DNA of 7,674 nt. It comes from DATLBA01 sp035527275. GTDB taxonomy: Bacteria > Planctomycetota > Phycisphaerae > FEN-1346. The stretch covers positions 1 through 7,674 of the forward strand of contig DATLBA010000023.1 in assembly GCA_035527275.1 (NCBI GenBank), given 5' to 3'. A program made the position numbers and the translations under genes. Shown here piece by piece: positions 1-5,524 of this stretch (the stretch's first letter is position 1; every line of letters starts with the position of its first letter). The notes under the pieces were generated by a model that was not told where the DNA came from, ran no database searches, and saw only the letters and a list, made by a program, of their open reading frames with translations.

Positions 1-218
1 AAAAAAAGTCGAAAAAAGCGCCCGAAAACGCCTTACCCATCTTAACATTTCGGCCCTCAAACCCCCTTGGCACTAGCGCCAGGTCCGATTTGGCCTCCAA
101 AACGGGCCAAAATCCCCCAAATCCCACCCAAAATCGCCCGCCAACATATCGGCCAAACACAATGTGTGCGCGCGCCAAGCGCCCCCGGCCGAGTAGCGCC
201 GGCCCGCCGCGCCTTCGG
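1..218. other. Intergenic region downstream of scpB, no gene seen
   Basis: No credible coding sequence is present: stops occur in every minus frame near 33-76, and the plus-strand open frames here have no family-like sequence. The left third is rich in A runs and in short A/C blocks. Two small inverted repeats are visible: one around 69-82 (TGGC...GCCA type) and a 5-bp one with a 1-base centre around 157-167 (ACACA-A-TGTGT). Directly after scpB, on the minus strand, there is GC-rich potential for pairing (GTAGC near the stop with GCTAC about 25 bases on), without a U tract. The region could be a 3' untranslated stretch or the edge of the next gene's control region. Confidence 0.5.
12..34 (-). 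terminator. Weak candidate intrinsic terminator for the rnf-scpB transcript
   Basis: On the minus strand AAGGCG (34-29) can pair with CGCTTT (20-15), including one G-U pair, around an 8-base loop, and the run of T continues to position 12. The stem is short and the U tract partly belongs to it, so the call is weak. It lies about 185 bases beyond the scpB stop. Confidence 0.22.
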
Positions 219-746
219 CTACGGCTCGACGAGGGCTTTCGCGTCGGGAAGGTCCTTGACGCTCGAGAGGCCGAACGCCTGGAGGAACTTTTTCGTCGTG
301 CCGTAAAGGAACGCGCGGCCCAAGTGTTCGCTGCGGCCGGCGATGCGCACGAGGCCCTTTTCAACCAGCGTCCGTATCATGTCGCCGCACGAGACGCCGC
401 GAATGTCCTCGACCTCGGCCCGCGTGATGGGCTGCTTGTAGGCGATGATGGCGAGCGTCTCGAGCGCCGCCTGCGTCAGGCGGGCCTGGAAGCGAGCGCG
501 GACGAGCGACTTCAGATACTTGTTGTACTCGGGCCGCGTGAGGAGTTGATAACCGCCGGCAACCTCCTCGATGGTGAACGCGCGGCCGGTGGCCTCGTAG
601 TCGGCGGCAAGTTCCTGGGTCGCCTTTCTGACGAGGCCGACGGTGACGTCCTCGCCGGCGGCGTCGGCCAGGCGGTCGGCGCTGAGCGGCTCATCGCTCG
701 TAAAAAGGATCGCCTCGATAACCGACTTGAGGGGTTGTTTACTCAT
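219..746 (-). CDS. scpB: Segregation and condensation protein B (ScpB)
   Basis: ScpB is the winged-helix subunit that pairs with ScpA and SMC in the bacterial condensin complex, which compacts and separates chromosomes in the cytoplasm. The 175-residue length is normal. The N-terminal winged helix starts at 'IEAILFTSDEPLS' (residues 10-22). The hallmark second domain 'ALETLAIIAYKQPITRAEVE' covers about 94-113, followed by 'IRGVSC' and 'RTLVEKGLVRIAGR', and the C-terminal 'YGTTKKFLQAFGL' (148-160) precedes 'DLP'. Start: ATG at 746, preceded by AAGGA five bases upstream. It begins 9 bases after the rnfG stop and so is probably co-transcribed with the rnf genes. scpA, the usual partner neighbour, is not in the window. 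Family assignment is very secure; the operon link to Rnf is inference from spacing. Confidence 0.95.
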   Translation of the reverse strand: MSKQPLKSVIEAILFTSDEPLSADRLADAAGEDVTVGLVRKATQELAADYEATGRAFTIEEVAGGYQLLTRPEYNKYLKSLVRARFQARLTQAALETLAIIAYKQPITRAEVEDIRGVSCGDMIRTLVEKGLVRIAGRSEHLGRAFLYGTTKKFLQAFGLSSVKDLPDAKALVEP

Positions 747-750
747 GGCA

Positions 751-803
751 TTCCTTTAGCGTTTCGCGGGTGCGGGACGTTCCTTTAGCGTTTCGCGGAT
801 GCG
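751..803. repeat. Short tandem duplication across the rnfG-scpB junction
   Basis: Bases 751-774 recur at 780-803 with one mismatch (19 identical in a row, 23 of 24 overall); the offset is 29 bases. Because 29 is not a multiple of three, the two copies are read in different frames within rnfG: the copy at 780-803 encodes the last IRETLKE part, and the copy at 751-774 supplies the TAA stop of rnfG and the AAGGA sequence in front of scpB. Confidence 0.85.
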
Positions 804-1394
804 CTCCAGCGCCTGCTCGACGGCCCGTTTCGTCGCGTTCGAGGTGATGGTGGCGGCCGTGATGCCGTCAACTCCCTGGATTTCATTTTGCTTTCTGCCT
901 CGGAACCGGTCGAGGAACGGATTGATGAGTTTTTCGGTCTTTCCGGCCTCACCGGGCCCGAAAAGTTTCTCCCAGAGTGTGTAGTTCGACCGCTCCTCGG
1001 CCACGGCGGCGCCGAGGCCGGGCGTCTCCTGCTGCGAAAGGACGACGACGCGATGCACCTTCAGTCGATCGCCGTCCGGCACGGCGCCGACCATGACCTT
1101 GACGACGCTCGAGTAGCCCTGGGCCTCGCCCTGGGCGACGCAGGCGACCATGTTCCCCTCCGCGTCACGCACGGCATAGACGGCGTCAGGGGCAAACTTT
1201 TCGCCCACAAGCGGCTTTTCGACATCCACCCGAGCGCCCGCCGGAACCACGGCTCGGATGGCTTCGGCCTTTACTTGCTCGTCGCGCCGCTCGATCCGTC
1301 CCTGAAACACGCCATAGAGCGCGGCCACGCCGCCGCCTATAAAGGTGCAGACCAAGCCGAGGATGATGACGAACTTGATAAGATTACGGATCAT
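756..1394 (-). CDS. rnfG: Rnf complex subunit RnfG, FMN-binding
   Basis: RnfG is the membrane-anchored flavoprotein of the Rnf ion-translocating ferredoxin:NAD+ oxidoreductase; its FMN-binding domain lies outside the cytoplasmic membrane. The 212-residue product has one N-terminal membrane helix (about residues 5-29). The RnfG/NqrC-type signature 'QQETPGLGA' is at 121-129, after 'AQGYSSVVKVMVG' (91-103). The flavinylation site reads D176-G-I-T-A-A-T182, matching the ApbE target pattern Dgx(s/t)gAT with Ala in place of the usual Gly; Thr182 would carry FMN by a phosphoester bond. Start: ATG at 1394 overlaps the rnfD stop as ATGA, indicating translational coupling. The C-terminal residues after 'ERIRETLKER' come from a small tandem duplication and are probably recent. 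Length and motifs are normal for the family. Confidence 0.93.
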   Translation of the reverse strand: MIRNLIKFVIILGLVCTFIGGGVAALYGVFQGRIERRDEQVKAEAIRAVVPAGARVDVEKPLVGEKFAPDAVYAVRDAEGNMVACVAQGEAQGYSSVVKVMVGAVPDGDRLKVHRVVVLSQQETPGLGAAVAEERSNYTLWEKLFGPGEAGKTEKLINPFLDRFRGRKQNEIQGVDGITAATITSNATKRAVEQALERIRETLKERPAPAKR

Positions 1395-2479
1395 TTTTCG
1401 TGTCCGAAAATGCGCGGCTGCGTCCAGCGGTCAATGAGCGGCACGGCGGTGTTCATCAGCAGAATCGAGTAGCACACCGCTTCCGGATAGCCGCCGTAAA
1501 GACGGATCAGAATCGTCAGCGCCCCGCACCCCGCGCCGAAGATCAGCATCCCGCGGCCCGTCAGGGGGCTCGTGACCATGTCGGTGGCCATGTAGAGCGC
1601 TCCGAGCATCAGGCCGCCGCCGAGCAGATGATAGAGCACGTAGCGCCCCATGAGTTCCGGGCCGACCGAAAGGTTCCAGTAGGCATAAACAAGCGCCCCG
1701 ACGGCGACGGTCGCCAGGTATGCAAGCGGAATCTGCCAGCGGACCCAGCCCTTATAGATGAGGTAAATCGCCCCGAGGATCAAGAGCAGAGCGCTCGTCT
1801 CGCCGATGCTGCCACCGACCTTCCCGACAAACATATCCCAGAGACTCGGCAACTTGTCGGTGAGCGTTTCACCCACATCTCCACCCCACCCGCCGGCGAT
1901 GTCTTTCATAAACTTGAGAGGGCTGGCCGACGTAACGGCGTCAACGCCTTCCGGCACGCCCCCCGCGACCGTGCCGACGTTGGCCGTGAAGTGTCCGCTC
2001 TGGAGCACGGGCCAGGACGAGGGGTTCATGTCCGTTGGGAACGAGACGTGGACGAAGGCGCGGCCGACGAGGGCGGGGTTCCAGATGTTGCACCCCAGGC
2101 CGCCGAAACAGTGCTTGGCGATGGCGATGGCGATGAACGCCGCCACCATCGGCACGAACCACCGCGCCTGGGCAGGCAGGCAGAACGCGACCAGCACGCC
2201 CGTAACAACGGCGCTCCCGTCGCCGATGGTGACCGGTTTCTTACGGAGCCTTTGGATGACGGCTTCGGTCACGACGGCAGTCGCGACAGCCAGCGCAACG
2301 TGCATATAAGCCCGGCCGCCGAAAAAGTAGCCGCTCGCCACCAGCGCCGGCACGAGTGCCGCGACGACCGACCACATAATCTTCGGCGTCGAATCCTCGG
2401 CCCGAAGATGCGGCCAATGGGCGACGACGAGGCGGTCGGCGGCGGCAGGCGTTTCGCTCTGGGCGGGGCTAGGTGGCAA
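1391..2479 (-). CDS. rnfD: Rnf complex membrane subunit RnfD (TTG start)
   Basis: RnfD is an integral membrane subunit of the Rnf complex with covalent FMN; it helps pass electrons across the membrane and takes part in ion transport. Family-typical segments: 'WPHLRAEDSTPKIM' (22-35), 'FGGLGCNIWNPALVGRAF' (125-142), 'YMATDMVTSPLTGRG' (296-310) and 'LLMNTAVPLID' (340-350), with many hydrophobic helices between. The flavin attachment site is D180-A-V-T-S-A-S186-P-L, so Ser stands where Thr is usual. The frame stays open upstream to an ATG at 2587, but that extension is read out of frame from rnfC and is not RnfD-like. TTG at 2479 has GGGAGG nine bases upstream, gives 362 residues, and overlaps rnfC by 11 bases. 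The 3' end overlaps rnfG by 4 bases. Identity is secure; the start is inferred. Confidence 0.93.
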   Translation of the reverse strand: MPPSPAQSETPAAADRLVVAHWPHLRAEDSTPKIMWSVVAALVPALVASGYFFGGRAYMHVALAVATAVVTEAVIQRLRKKPVTIGDGSAVVTGVLVAFCLPAQARWFVPMVAAFIAIAIAKHCFGGLGCNIWNPALVGRAFVHVSFPTDMNPSSWPVLQSGHFTANVGTVAGGVPEGVDAVTSASPLKFMKDIAGGWGGDVGETLTDKLPSLWDMFVGKVGGSIGETSALLLILGAIYLIYKGWVRWQIPLAYLATVAVGALVYAYWNLSVGPELMGRYVLYHLLGGGLMLGALYMATDMVTSPLTGRGMLIFGAGCGALTILIRLYGGYPEAVCYSILLMNTAVPLIDRWTQPRIFGHEK

Positions 2480-3860
2480 CCTTGTCGGCCTCCCGTTTGA
2501 GTTTGGCGGCGGCCCGGCGTTCCTTTTCCCGCTCGCGCATGGTGACCTTCTGCCGCTCGGCCCGCAGCATCTCCACCAGGTGCACAATCCGCCGCCGCGC
2601 AGGGCACACGTAATCGCACACGCCGCACAGGATGCAGTCCATCAGGCCGATCTCGACGGCCGCCTCAATCGCGTCCAGATTTCCGTCGAGGAACGATTCG
2701 CCCAGACCTGACAGGCGGCTCGGGTTCAGATACGATGGGCATTGTCGGATGCACGCGCCACACCGTATGCAGGGGCCGTGCTCGTAAATGGCCGCGCGGC
2801 GCAGGACCAGAATCCCCGTCGTCCCCTTCGTCACGTAGAGGTCGGTGGTGAACTGGGCCTTGCCCATCAAGGGTCCGCCGAGGATAAGTTTCTCAAAGCC
2901 CTCTTCGACCCCGGCCCGTTCGAGGAGCGCCTGGATGGGCGTTCCGATCCGCACGCGGAAGTTGCCCGGCTTCGTCGTCGCATCCCCTGAAACGGTGACG
3001 ATGCGCTCGGTCAGCGGCCGCCGCTTCGTCACGGCCTCGGCGATGGCCACCGCCGTTCCGACGTTCTGGACGACGACGCCGACGTCGGCGGGCAGGCCGC
3101 CCGTGGGGACCTCGCGCCCCAGGCACGCCAGGATGAGTTGTTTCTCCGCGCCCTGGGGGTACTTCGTCCGCAGGACCCGGACGCAGGTGTTGTCGAAGCC
3201 GCCAGCGGCGGCGCGCATCGCCTCAATCGCGTCGGGCTTGTTGTCTTCAACGGCGATCAGCCCGGAGCGCGCGACGGTGGCGGCCATGCAGATGCGCATG
3301 CCGGTGACGATGTCGGCGGCCCGCTCGAGCATGAGGCGGTGGTCCGAGGTAAGGAACGGCTCGCACTCGGCCCCGTTGATGATGATGGTGTCGATAGACT
3401 TGCCGCGCGGCGGCGCGAGTTTCACGTGCGTCGGAAACGTCGCCCCGCCCATGCCGACGACGCCGGCGGCTGCGACGGCCTCGCGGATTCCGTCCTCGGT
3501 CATTTTTGACCAGTCGCGCGGCTCATTCGTTCCCTCGGCCCACTCGTCCAGCCCGTCGGGTTCAATGGCGACGGCGTCGCACATTCTGCCCGTCGCGGAA
3601 TCCACGACGCGCTCGATTCCCGTCACGGTGCCGGAGGTGGGGGCATGGATGGCAGCGGAGATGAAGCCGTCGGGCTCGCCTACAATAGAGCCGCGCTTGA
3701 CGGTGTCGCCTTTCTTGACGGTCGGCTTGGCCGGCGCCCCGAGGTTTTGGGCCATCGGCACGACGAGGCGCTCGGGCACCGGTAAGGTCTCGGCTGCCCT
3801 GTCGGCCGTCCATTTGTTAGCCGGCGGATGGACCCCGCCTGGAAACGTGACCTTGTCCAC
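2469..3860 (-). CDS. rnfC: Rnf complex subunit RnfC, NADH/FMN/Fe-S electron-input subunit
   Basis: RnfC is the cytoplasmic subunit where NAD(H) reacts; it holds FMN and two [4Fe-4S] clusters and exchanges electrons with the rest of the Rnf complex. The 463 residues show a family-typical N-terminus ('TFPGGVHPPANK', 5-16), a biotinyl-like/barrel segment (about 30-100, 'HAPTSGTV'), the nucleotide/FMN domain with 'GVVGMGGATFPTHVK' (133-147) and 'INGAECEPFLTSDHRLM' (161-177), and an SLBB-like region (about 285-335). Two ferredoxin-type CxxCxxCxxxCP motifs follow: Cys364/367/370/374 and Cys409/412/415/419. The tail (430-463) is highly charged and helical, as in many RnfC proteins. Start: GTG at 3860 with GGGGAG four bases upstream; this matches the family N-terminus. 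It is the first gene of the cluster and has a good promoter 34-62 bases upstream. Confidence 0.97.
   Translation of the reverse strand: MDKVTFPGGVHPPANKWTADRAAETLPVPERLVVPMAQNLGAPAKPTVKKGDTVKRGSIVGEPDGFISAAIHAPTSGTVTGIERVVDSATGRMCDAVAIEPDGLDEWAEGTNEPRDWSKMTEDGIREAVAAAGVVGMGGATFPTHVKLAPPRGKSIDTIIINGAECEPFLTSDHRLMLERAADIVTGMRICMAATVARSGLIAVEDNKPDAIEAMRAAAGGFDNTCVRVLRTKYPQGAEKQLILACLGREVPTGGLPADVGVVVQNVGTAVAIAEAVTKRRPLTERIVTVSGDATTKPGNFRVRIGTPIQALLERAGVEEGFEKLILGGPLMGKAQFTTDLYVTKGTTGILVLRRAAIYEHGPCIRCGACIRQCPSYLNPSRLSGLGESFLDGNLDAIEAAVEIGLMDCILCGVCDYVCPARRRIVHLVEMLRAERQKVTMREREKERRAAAKLKREADKVAT
2477..2494 (-). promoter_or_regulatory. Ribosome-binding site and TTG start of rnfD inside rnfC
   Basis: On the minus strand GGGAGG (2494-2489) is followed by nine bases and then TTG (2479-2477). 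It is the only well-spaced start signal near the point where RnfD homology begins, and it places initiation within the last codons of rnfC. Confidence 0.6.
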
Positions 3861-3893
3861 GGCTCTCCCCGTCAGCAGGCAAAAGGGCCGGAT

Positions 3894-3922
3894 ATCTTAG
3901 CAAGCAGGAGGCAACCTGTAAA
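3894..3922 (-). promoter_or_regulatory. Sigma70-type promoter for rnfC-rnfD-rnfG-scpB
   Basis: On the minus strand a TTTACA box (3922-3917, 5 of 6 to TTGACA) and a TAAGAT box (3899-3894, 4 of 6 to TATAAT) are separated by exactly 17 bases. Transcription would begin near 3887 and leave a leader of about 27 bases before the GTG of rnfC. Confidence 0.55.
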
Positions 3923-4018
3923 CGAAATGGTCGGGAATTCCGATCAACCGCTGGGTGTGACCACGGATTATGGTCCGCCACGTTTAGCCACCCGCCCAGC
4001 CGACGTTTACCTGCCGTG

Positions 4019-4050
4019 CTTGCCCGCCGTGGCGGGGCAGGGCGGGCGAG
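4019..4050. repeat. GC-rich palindrome in the divergent intergenic region
   Basis: A 10-base arm (4019-4028) pairs with 4041-4050 with one G-T pair around a 12-base loop; an alternative inner pairing is CCCGCC-gt-GGCGGG (4023-4036). Such compact CCCGCC/GGCGGG elements are often dispersed intergenic repeats, but only one copy is present here. A second interrupted palindrome, GGGTGG-tc-CCACCC, sits at 4073-4086 just upstream of the plus-strand promoter box and could be an operator. Confidence 0.45.
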
Positions 4051-4116
4051 CCCGAGGCGACGGTGCGGGGAAGGGTGGTCCCACCCGTTTGGTGTTTCGG
4101 CAAGCGCTGGCGCGGG

Positions 4117-4122
4117 TATAAT
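4117..4122 (+). promoter_or_regulatory. TATAAT -10 box just before the metallophosphoesterase gene
   Basis: A perfect TATAAT lies only eight bases before the ATG at 4131. The -35 area is poor (TTTCGG at 4095-4100, 16-base spacer). Transcription would begin about 4128-4130, so the mRNA would have almost no leader. Confidence 0.42.
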
Positions 4123-4130
4123 CGGGGGCT

Positions 4131-5051
4131 ATGGAGCCGGTAAAGTGCGACGAAGCGCCGGTGCTCACACCGAGGCGCCTGACGCGGCGGGCGTTTTTGG
4201 CGGCCGGCGCCGGCCTGGTGGGGGCGGGTGTGGCAGCGGGCGCCTACGCTCGGTGGATCGAGCCGACCTGGGTCGAGGTGGTGGAGCGCGACCTGCCGGT
4301 TCCCCACTTGCCGCCCGCGTGGGAAGGCGCCCGCCTGGCCCTGATGGCGGACCTTCACCATTGCCCTTCCGTCCCGCTTGACTACCTGGCACGATGCGTC
4401 CGGCGCGCCGGCGAACTGAAACCCGACCTGGTCGCCGTAGCGGGCGACTTCGTCACGACGGGAGACGTGCGGTTCGCCGAAGCGGTGGCGGAACTGTTCG
4501 CCGACCTCGCGCCCCCGCGCGGCCTTTTCGCGTGTCTGGGAAACCACGACTACGGAGTAACGCGGCCGGTCGGACACGCCCGGGCGCTCGCCATCGCCGA
4601 CATCCTGCCGCGCTACGGTGTGCGGATCCTTCGCAACGAGGCGACGCGCCTCTCGTTCGGCGGCCGGGACTTATGGATCGTCGGCGTCGAGGATTTGTGG
4701 TCCGGGAGGTGCCGGCCGGTGGAAGCCATGCGCTCCGTGCCGCCGGGTGCGGCGAGCGTTGCGCTTTGCCACAATCCCGAGGCGGCGGAGGCCCTGGTCG
4801 AGGCCGGATGCGGCACCATCCTGGCCGGCCATACGCACGGCGGCCAGGTCCAGATTCCGATGCTTGGGCCGCCCATTCTGCCGGTGCGCAACAAGGACCA
4901 CTATGAGGGCATGCACCGGGTGGGGAAATCGTGGCTCTACATCAATCGCGGGATCGGCTGGCTGAAGCGGGTGCGCTTTGCGTGTCGCCCGGAGATTTCT
5001 CTTCTAACCCTTCGGCGTGCCGCTGGGTCGAACGACCCTTCCTCGCGGTAA
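4131..5051 (+). CDS. Tat-exported calcineurin-like metallophosphoesterase (YkuE/YaeI/LpxG type)
   Basis: The 306-residue protein starts with a twin-arginine signal: 'LTRRAFLAAGAGLVGAG' (17-33), Arg19-Arg20 then a hydrophobic stretch, so it should be exported folded or anchored outside the cytoplasm. All metallophosphoesterase blocks follow: Asp74-Leu-His76, Gly105-Asp106, Gly137-Asn-His-Asp140, His214 in 'ALCHNPE', and Gly233-His-Thr-His236-Gly-Gly-Gln. These residues bind two metal ions. The spacing and the 'GHTHGGQVQIP' ending resemble YkuE/YaeI proteins and the LpxG-type UDP-2,3-diacylglucosamine hydrolases; the substrate cannot be told from sequence. ATG at 4131 has only a G run nearby and no good ribosome-binding site. 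The domain ends near residue 293 ('PEISLLTL'); the last dozen residues overlap the opposing small gene. It is transcribed alone, divergent from rnfC. Confidence 0.94.
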   Translation: MEPVKCDEAPVLTPRRLTRRAFLAAGAGLVGAGVAAGAYARWIEPTWVEVVERDLPVPHLPPAWEGARLALMADLHHCPSVPLDYLARCVRRAGELKPDLVAVAGDFVTTGDVRFAEAVAELFADLAPPRGLFACLGNHDYGVTRPVGHARALAIADILPRYGVRILRNEATRLSFGGRDLWIVGVEDLWSGRCRPVEAMRSVPPGAASVALCHNPEAAEALVEAGCGTILAGHTHGGQVQIPMLGPPILPVRNKDHYEGMHRVGKSWLYINRGIGWLKRVRFACRPEISLLTLRRAAGSNDPSSR

Positions 5052-5163
5052 CGACAAGCACCACAACAACGACAGCCAAAACGGCCAGCAGGAAGAACAC
5101 AAAACAGGTCCCAAGGATGAGAATCTCCCACGGCCCGGGCATGAAAAAAGATAAGGTTTCCAT
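4942..5163 (-). CDS. Small TatA-derived membrane protein lacking the amphipathic helix
   Basis: The 73-residue product begins METLSFFMPGPWEI, matching the first 14 residues of the adjacent TatA at 13 positions. After that the two part: instead of the TatA 'FGRRLPE' hinge and amphipathic helix, this protein has one long hydrophobic run (about residues 14-38) ending in five valines and LVV, then a basic 'TARKG' and a polar tail. Start: ATG at 5163 with AGGAGG seven bases upstream, identical in placement to tatA. It lies 87 bases after the tatA stop. The last 110 bases are antisense to the end of the metallophosphoesterase gene, so the polar tail may be little constrained. It may be a single-pass protein acting with the Tat translocase, an independent small membrane protein, or a decaying duplicate. 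No function can be assigned. Confidence 0.6.
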   Translation of the reverse strand: METLSFFMPGPWEILILGTCFVFFLLAVLAVVVVVLVVTARKGRSTQRHAEGLEEKSPGDTQSAPASASRSRD

Positions 5164-5197
5164 CGACGGCCCTCCTGAATTCGACGCCAGTATCATA
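5111..5197. repeat. Direct repeat, copy A (TatA-like gene 5' end)
   Basis: This stretch matches 5411-5497 at a constant offset of exactly 300 bases, at about 71 of 87 positions; 5146-5186 is identical to 5446-5486 except for one base. It contains the -10-like hexamer, the Shine-Dalgarno sequence, the start codon and the first 17 or so codons of the small membrane protein. Confidence 0.85.
5192..5197 (-). promoter_or_regulatory. Possible -10 box of the TatA-like gene
   Basis: TATGAT on the minus strand (5197-5192), at the same distance from the start codon as TACAAT in front of tatA. No convincing -35 box. Confidence 0.28.
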
Positions 5198-5250
5198 CCC
5201 GATGGCGACCGCCGTCATCGGCCACCTCCTTCGGGATGAACGCCAGGACT

Positions 5251-5463
5251 CTACCCTTGGGTGGGGGGTTCGTCGCCGGAGGATTCATCGCCGGCCTTTT
5301 CGATTTCGTCCTCGACGCCTTTCAGGCCCTTCTTGAACTCGACGATTCCCTTGCCGAGACTGCGGCCCACCTCCGGCAGCCGGCGGCCGAACAGCAGCAG
5401 CGCCACCACCAGAATGATGATGATTTCCCAGGGACCCGGCATGAGAAAAGATAAGGTTTCCAT
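5251..5463 (-). CDS. tatA: Twin-arginine translocase subunit TatA/TatE
   Basis: TatA forms the membrane-active assembly of the Tat pathway, which carries folded proteins with RR signal peptides across the cytoplasmic membrane. The 70-residue protein has a short outer N-terminus, a membrane helix with the polar Glu13 at its start ('PWEIIIILVVALLL', 11-24), the Phe25-Gly26 hinge, the 'RRLPEVGRSLGKGIVEFKKG' amphipathic helix (27-46) and an acidic tail. All key TatA features are intact. Start: ATG at 5463 with AGGAGG seven bases upstream; a longer in-frame reading to 5520 is only leader sequence. It follows hypB by 61 bases, so it may be read with hypAB or from its own TACAAT box. tatB and tatC are not in the window. 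The adjacent metallophosphoesterase, with its Tat signal, is a likely client of the pathway. Confidence 0.94.
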   Translation of the reverse strand: METLSFLMPGPWEIIIILVVALLLFGRRLPEVGRSLGKGIVEFKKGLKGVEDEIEKAGDESSGDEPPTQG

Positions 5464-5497
5464 CGGCGGCCCTCCTGAATTCGACGGCCCTATTGTA
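5411..5497. repeat. Direct repeat, copy B (tatA 5' end)
   Basis: Partner of 5111-5197 at an offset of 300 bases. The first six codons are identical in both copies; from codon 7 on, several changes are synonymous (for example Pro, Gly and Glu codons), which shows that the shared start of the protein has been kept under selection or is a fairly recent duplication. Confidence 0.85.
5492..5497 (-). promoter_or_regulatory. Possible -10 box of tatA
   Basis: TACAAT on the minus strand (5497-5492, 5 of 6 to consensus) lies between hypB and tatA. A matching -35 box cannot be made out with confidence. Confidence 0.33.
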
Positions 5498-5524
5498 CGG
5501 GAATCGCGGCCTGCGGCCATAGGA

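Noticed and set aside
90..788. Long plus-strand open frame opposite scpB
   Set aside because: It is the complement of a clear ScpB gene; its translation has no family-like sequence and high GC makes such antisense frames common.
1400..2500. 366-codon plus-strand open frame opposite rnfD
   Set aside because: RnfD on the minus strand has all family motifs; the plus frame gives a low-complexity Arg/His/Asp-rich product.
2845..3900. 351-codon plus-strand open frame opposite rnfC
   Set aside because: Shadow of rnfC; no domain pattern, and the minus frame holds two ferredoxin motifs.
3959..3975. GACCA-7-TGGTC inverted repeat upstream of rnfC
   Set aside because: Five-base arms only and outside the promoter core; not enough to call an operator.
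3984..4577. Minus-strand open frame over the intergenic region and the phosphoesterase 5' end
   Set aside because: Crosses the palindromes and the opposing promoter and shows no recognisable protein features.
4937..5218. 93-codon minus-strand frame starting at ATG 5218 with AAGGAGG upstream
   Set aside because: The start signal is good, but the frame is an out-of-phase reading of the TatA-like gene with no coherent protein pattern. It may be a leftover start or a short upstream reading frame; kept as a note only.
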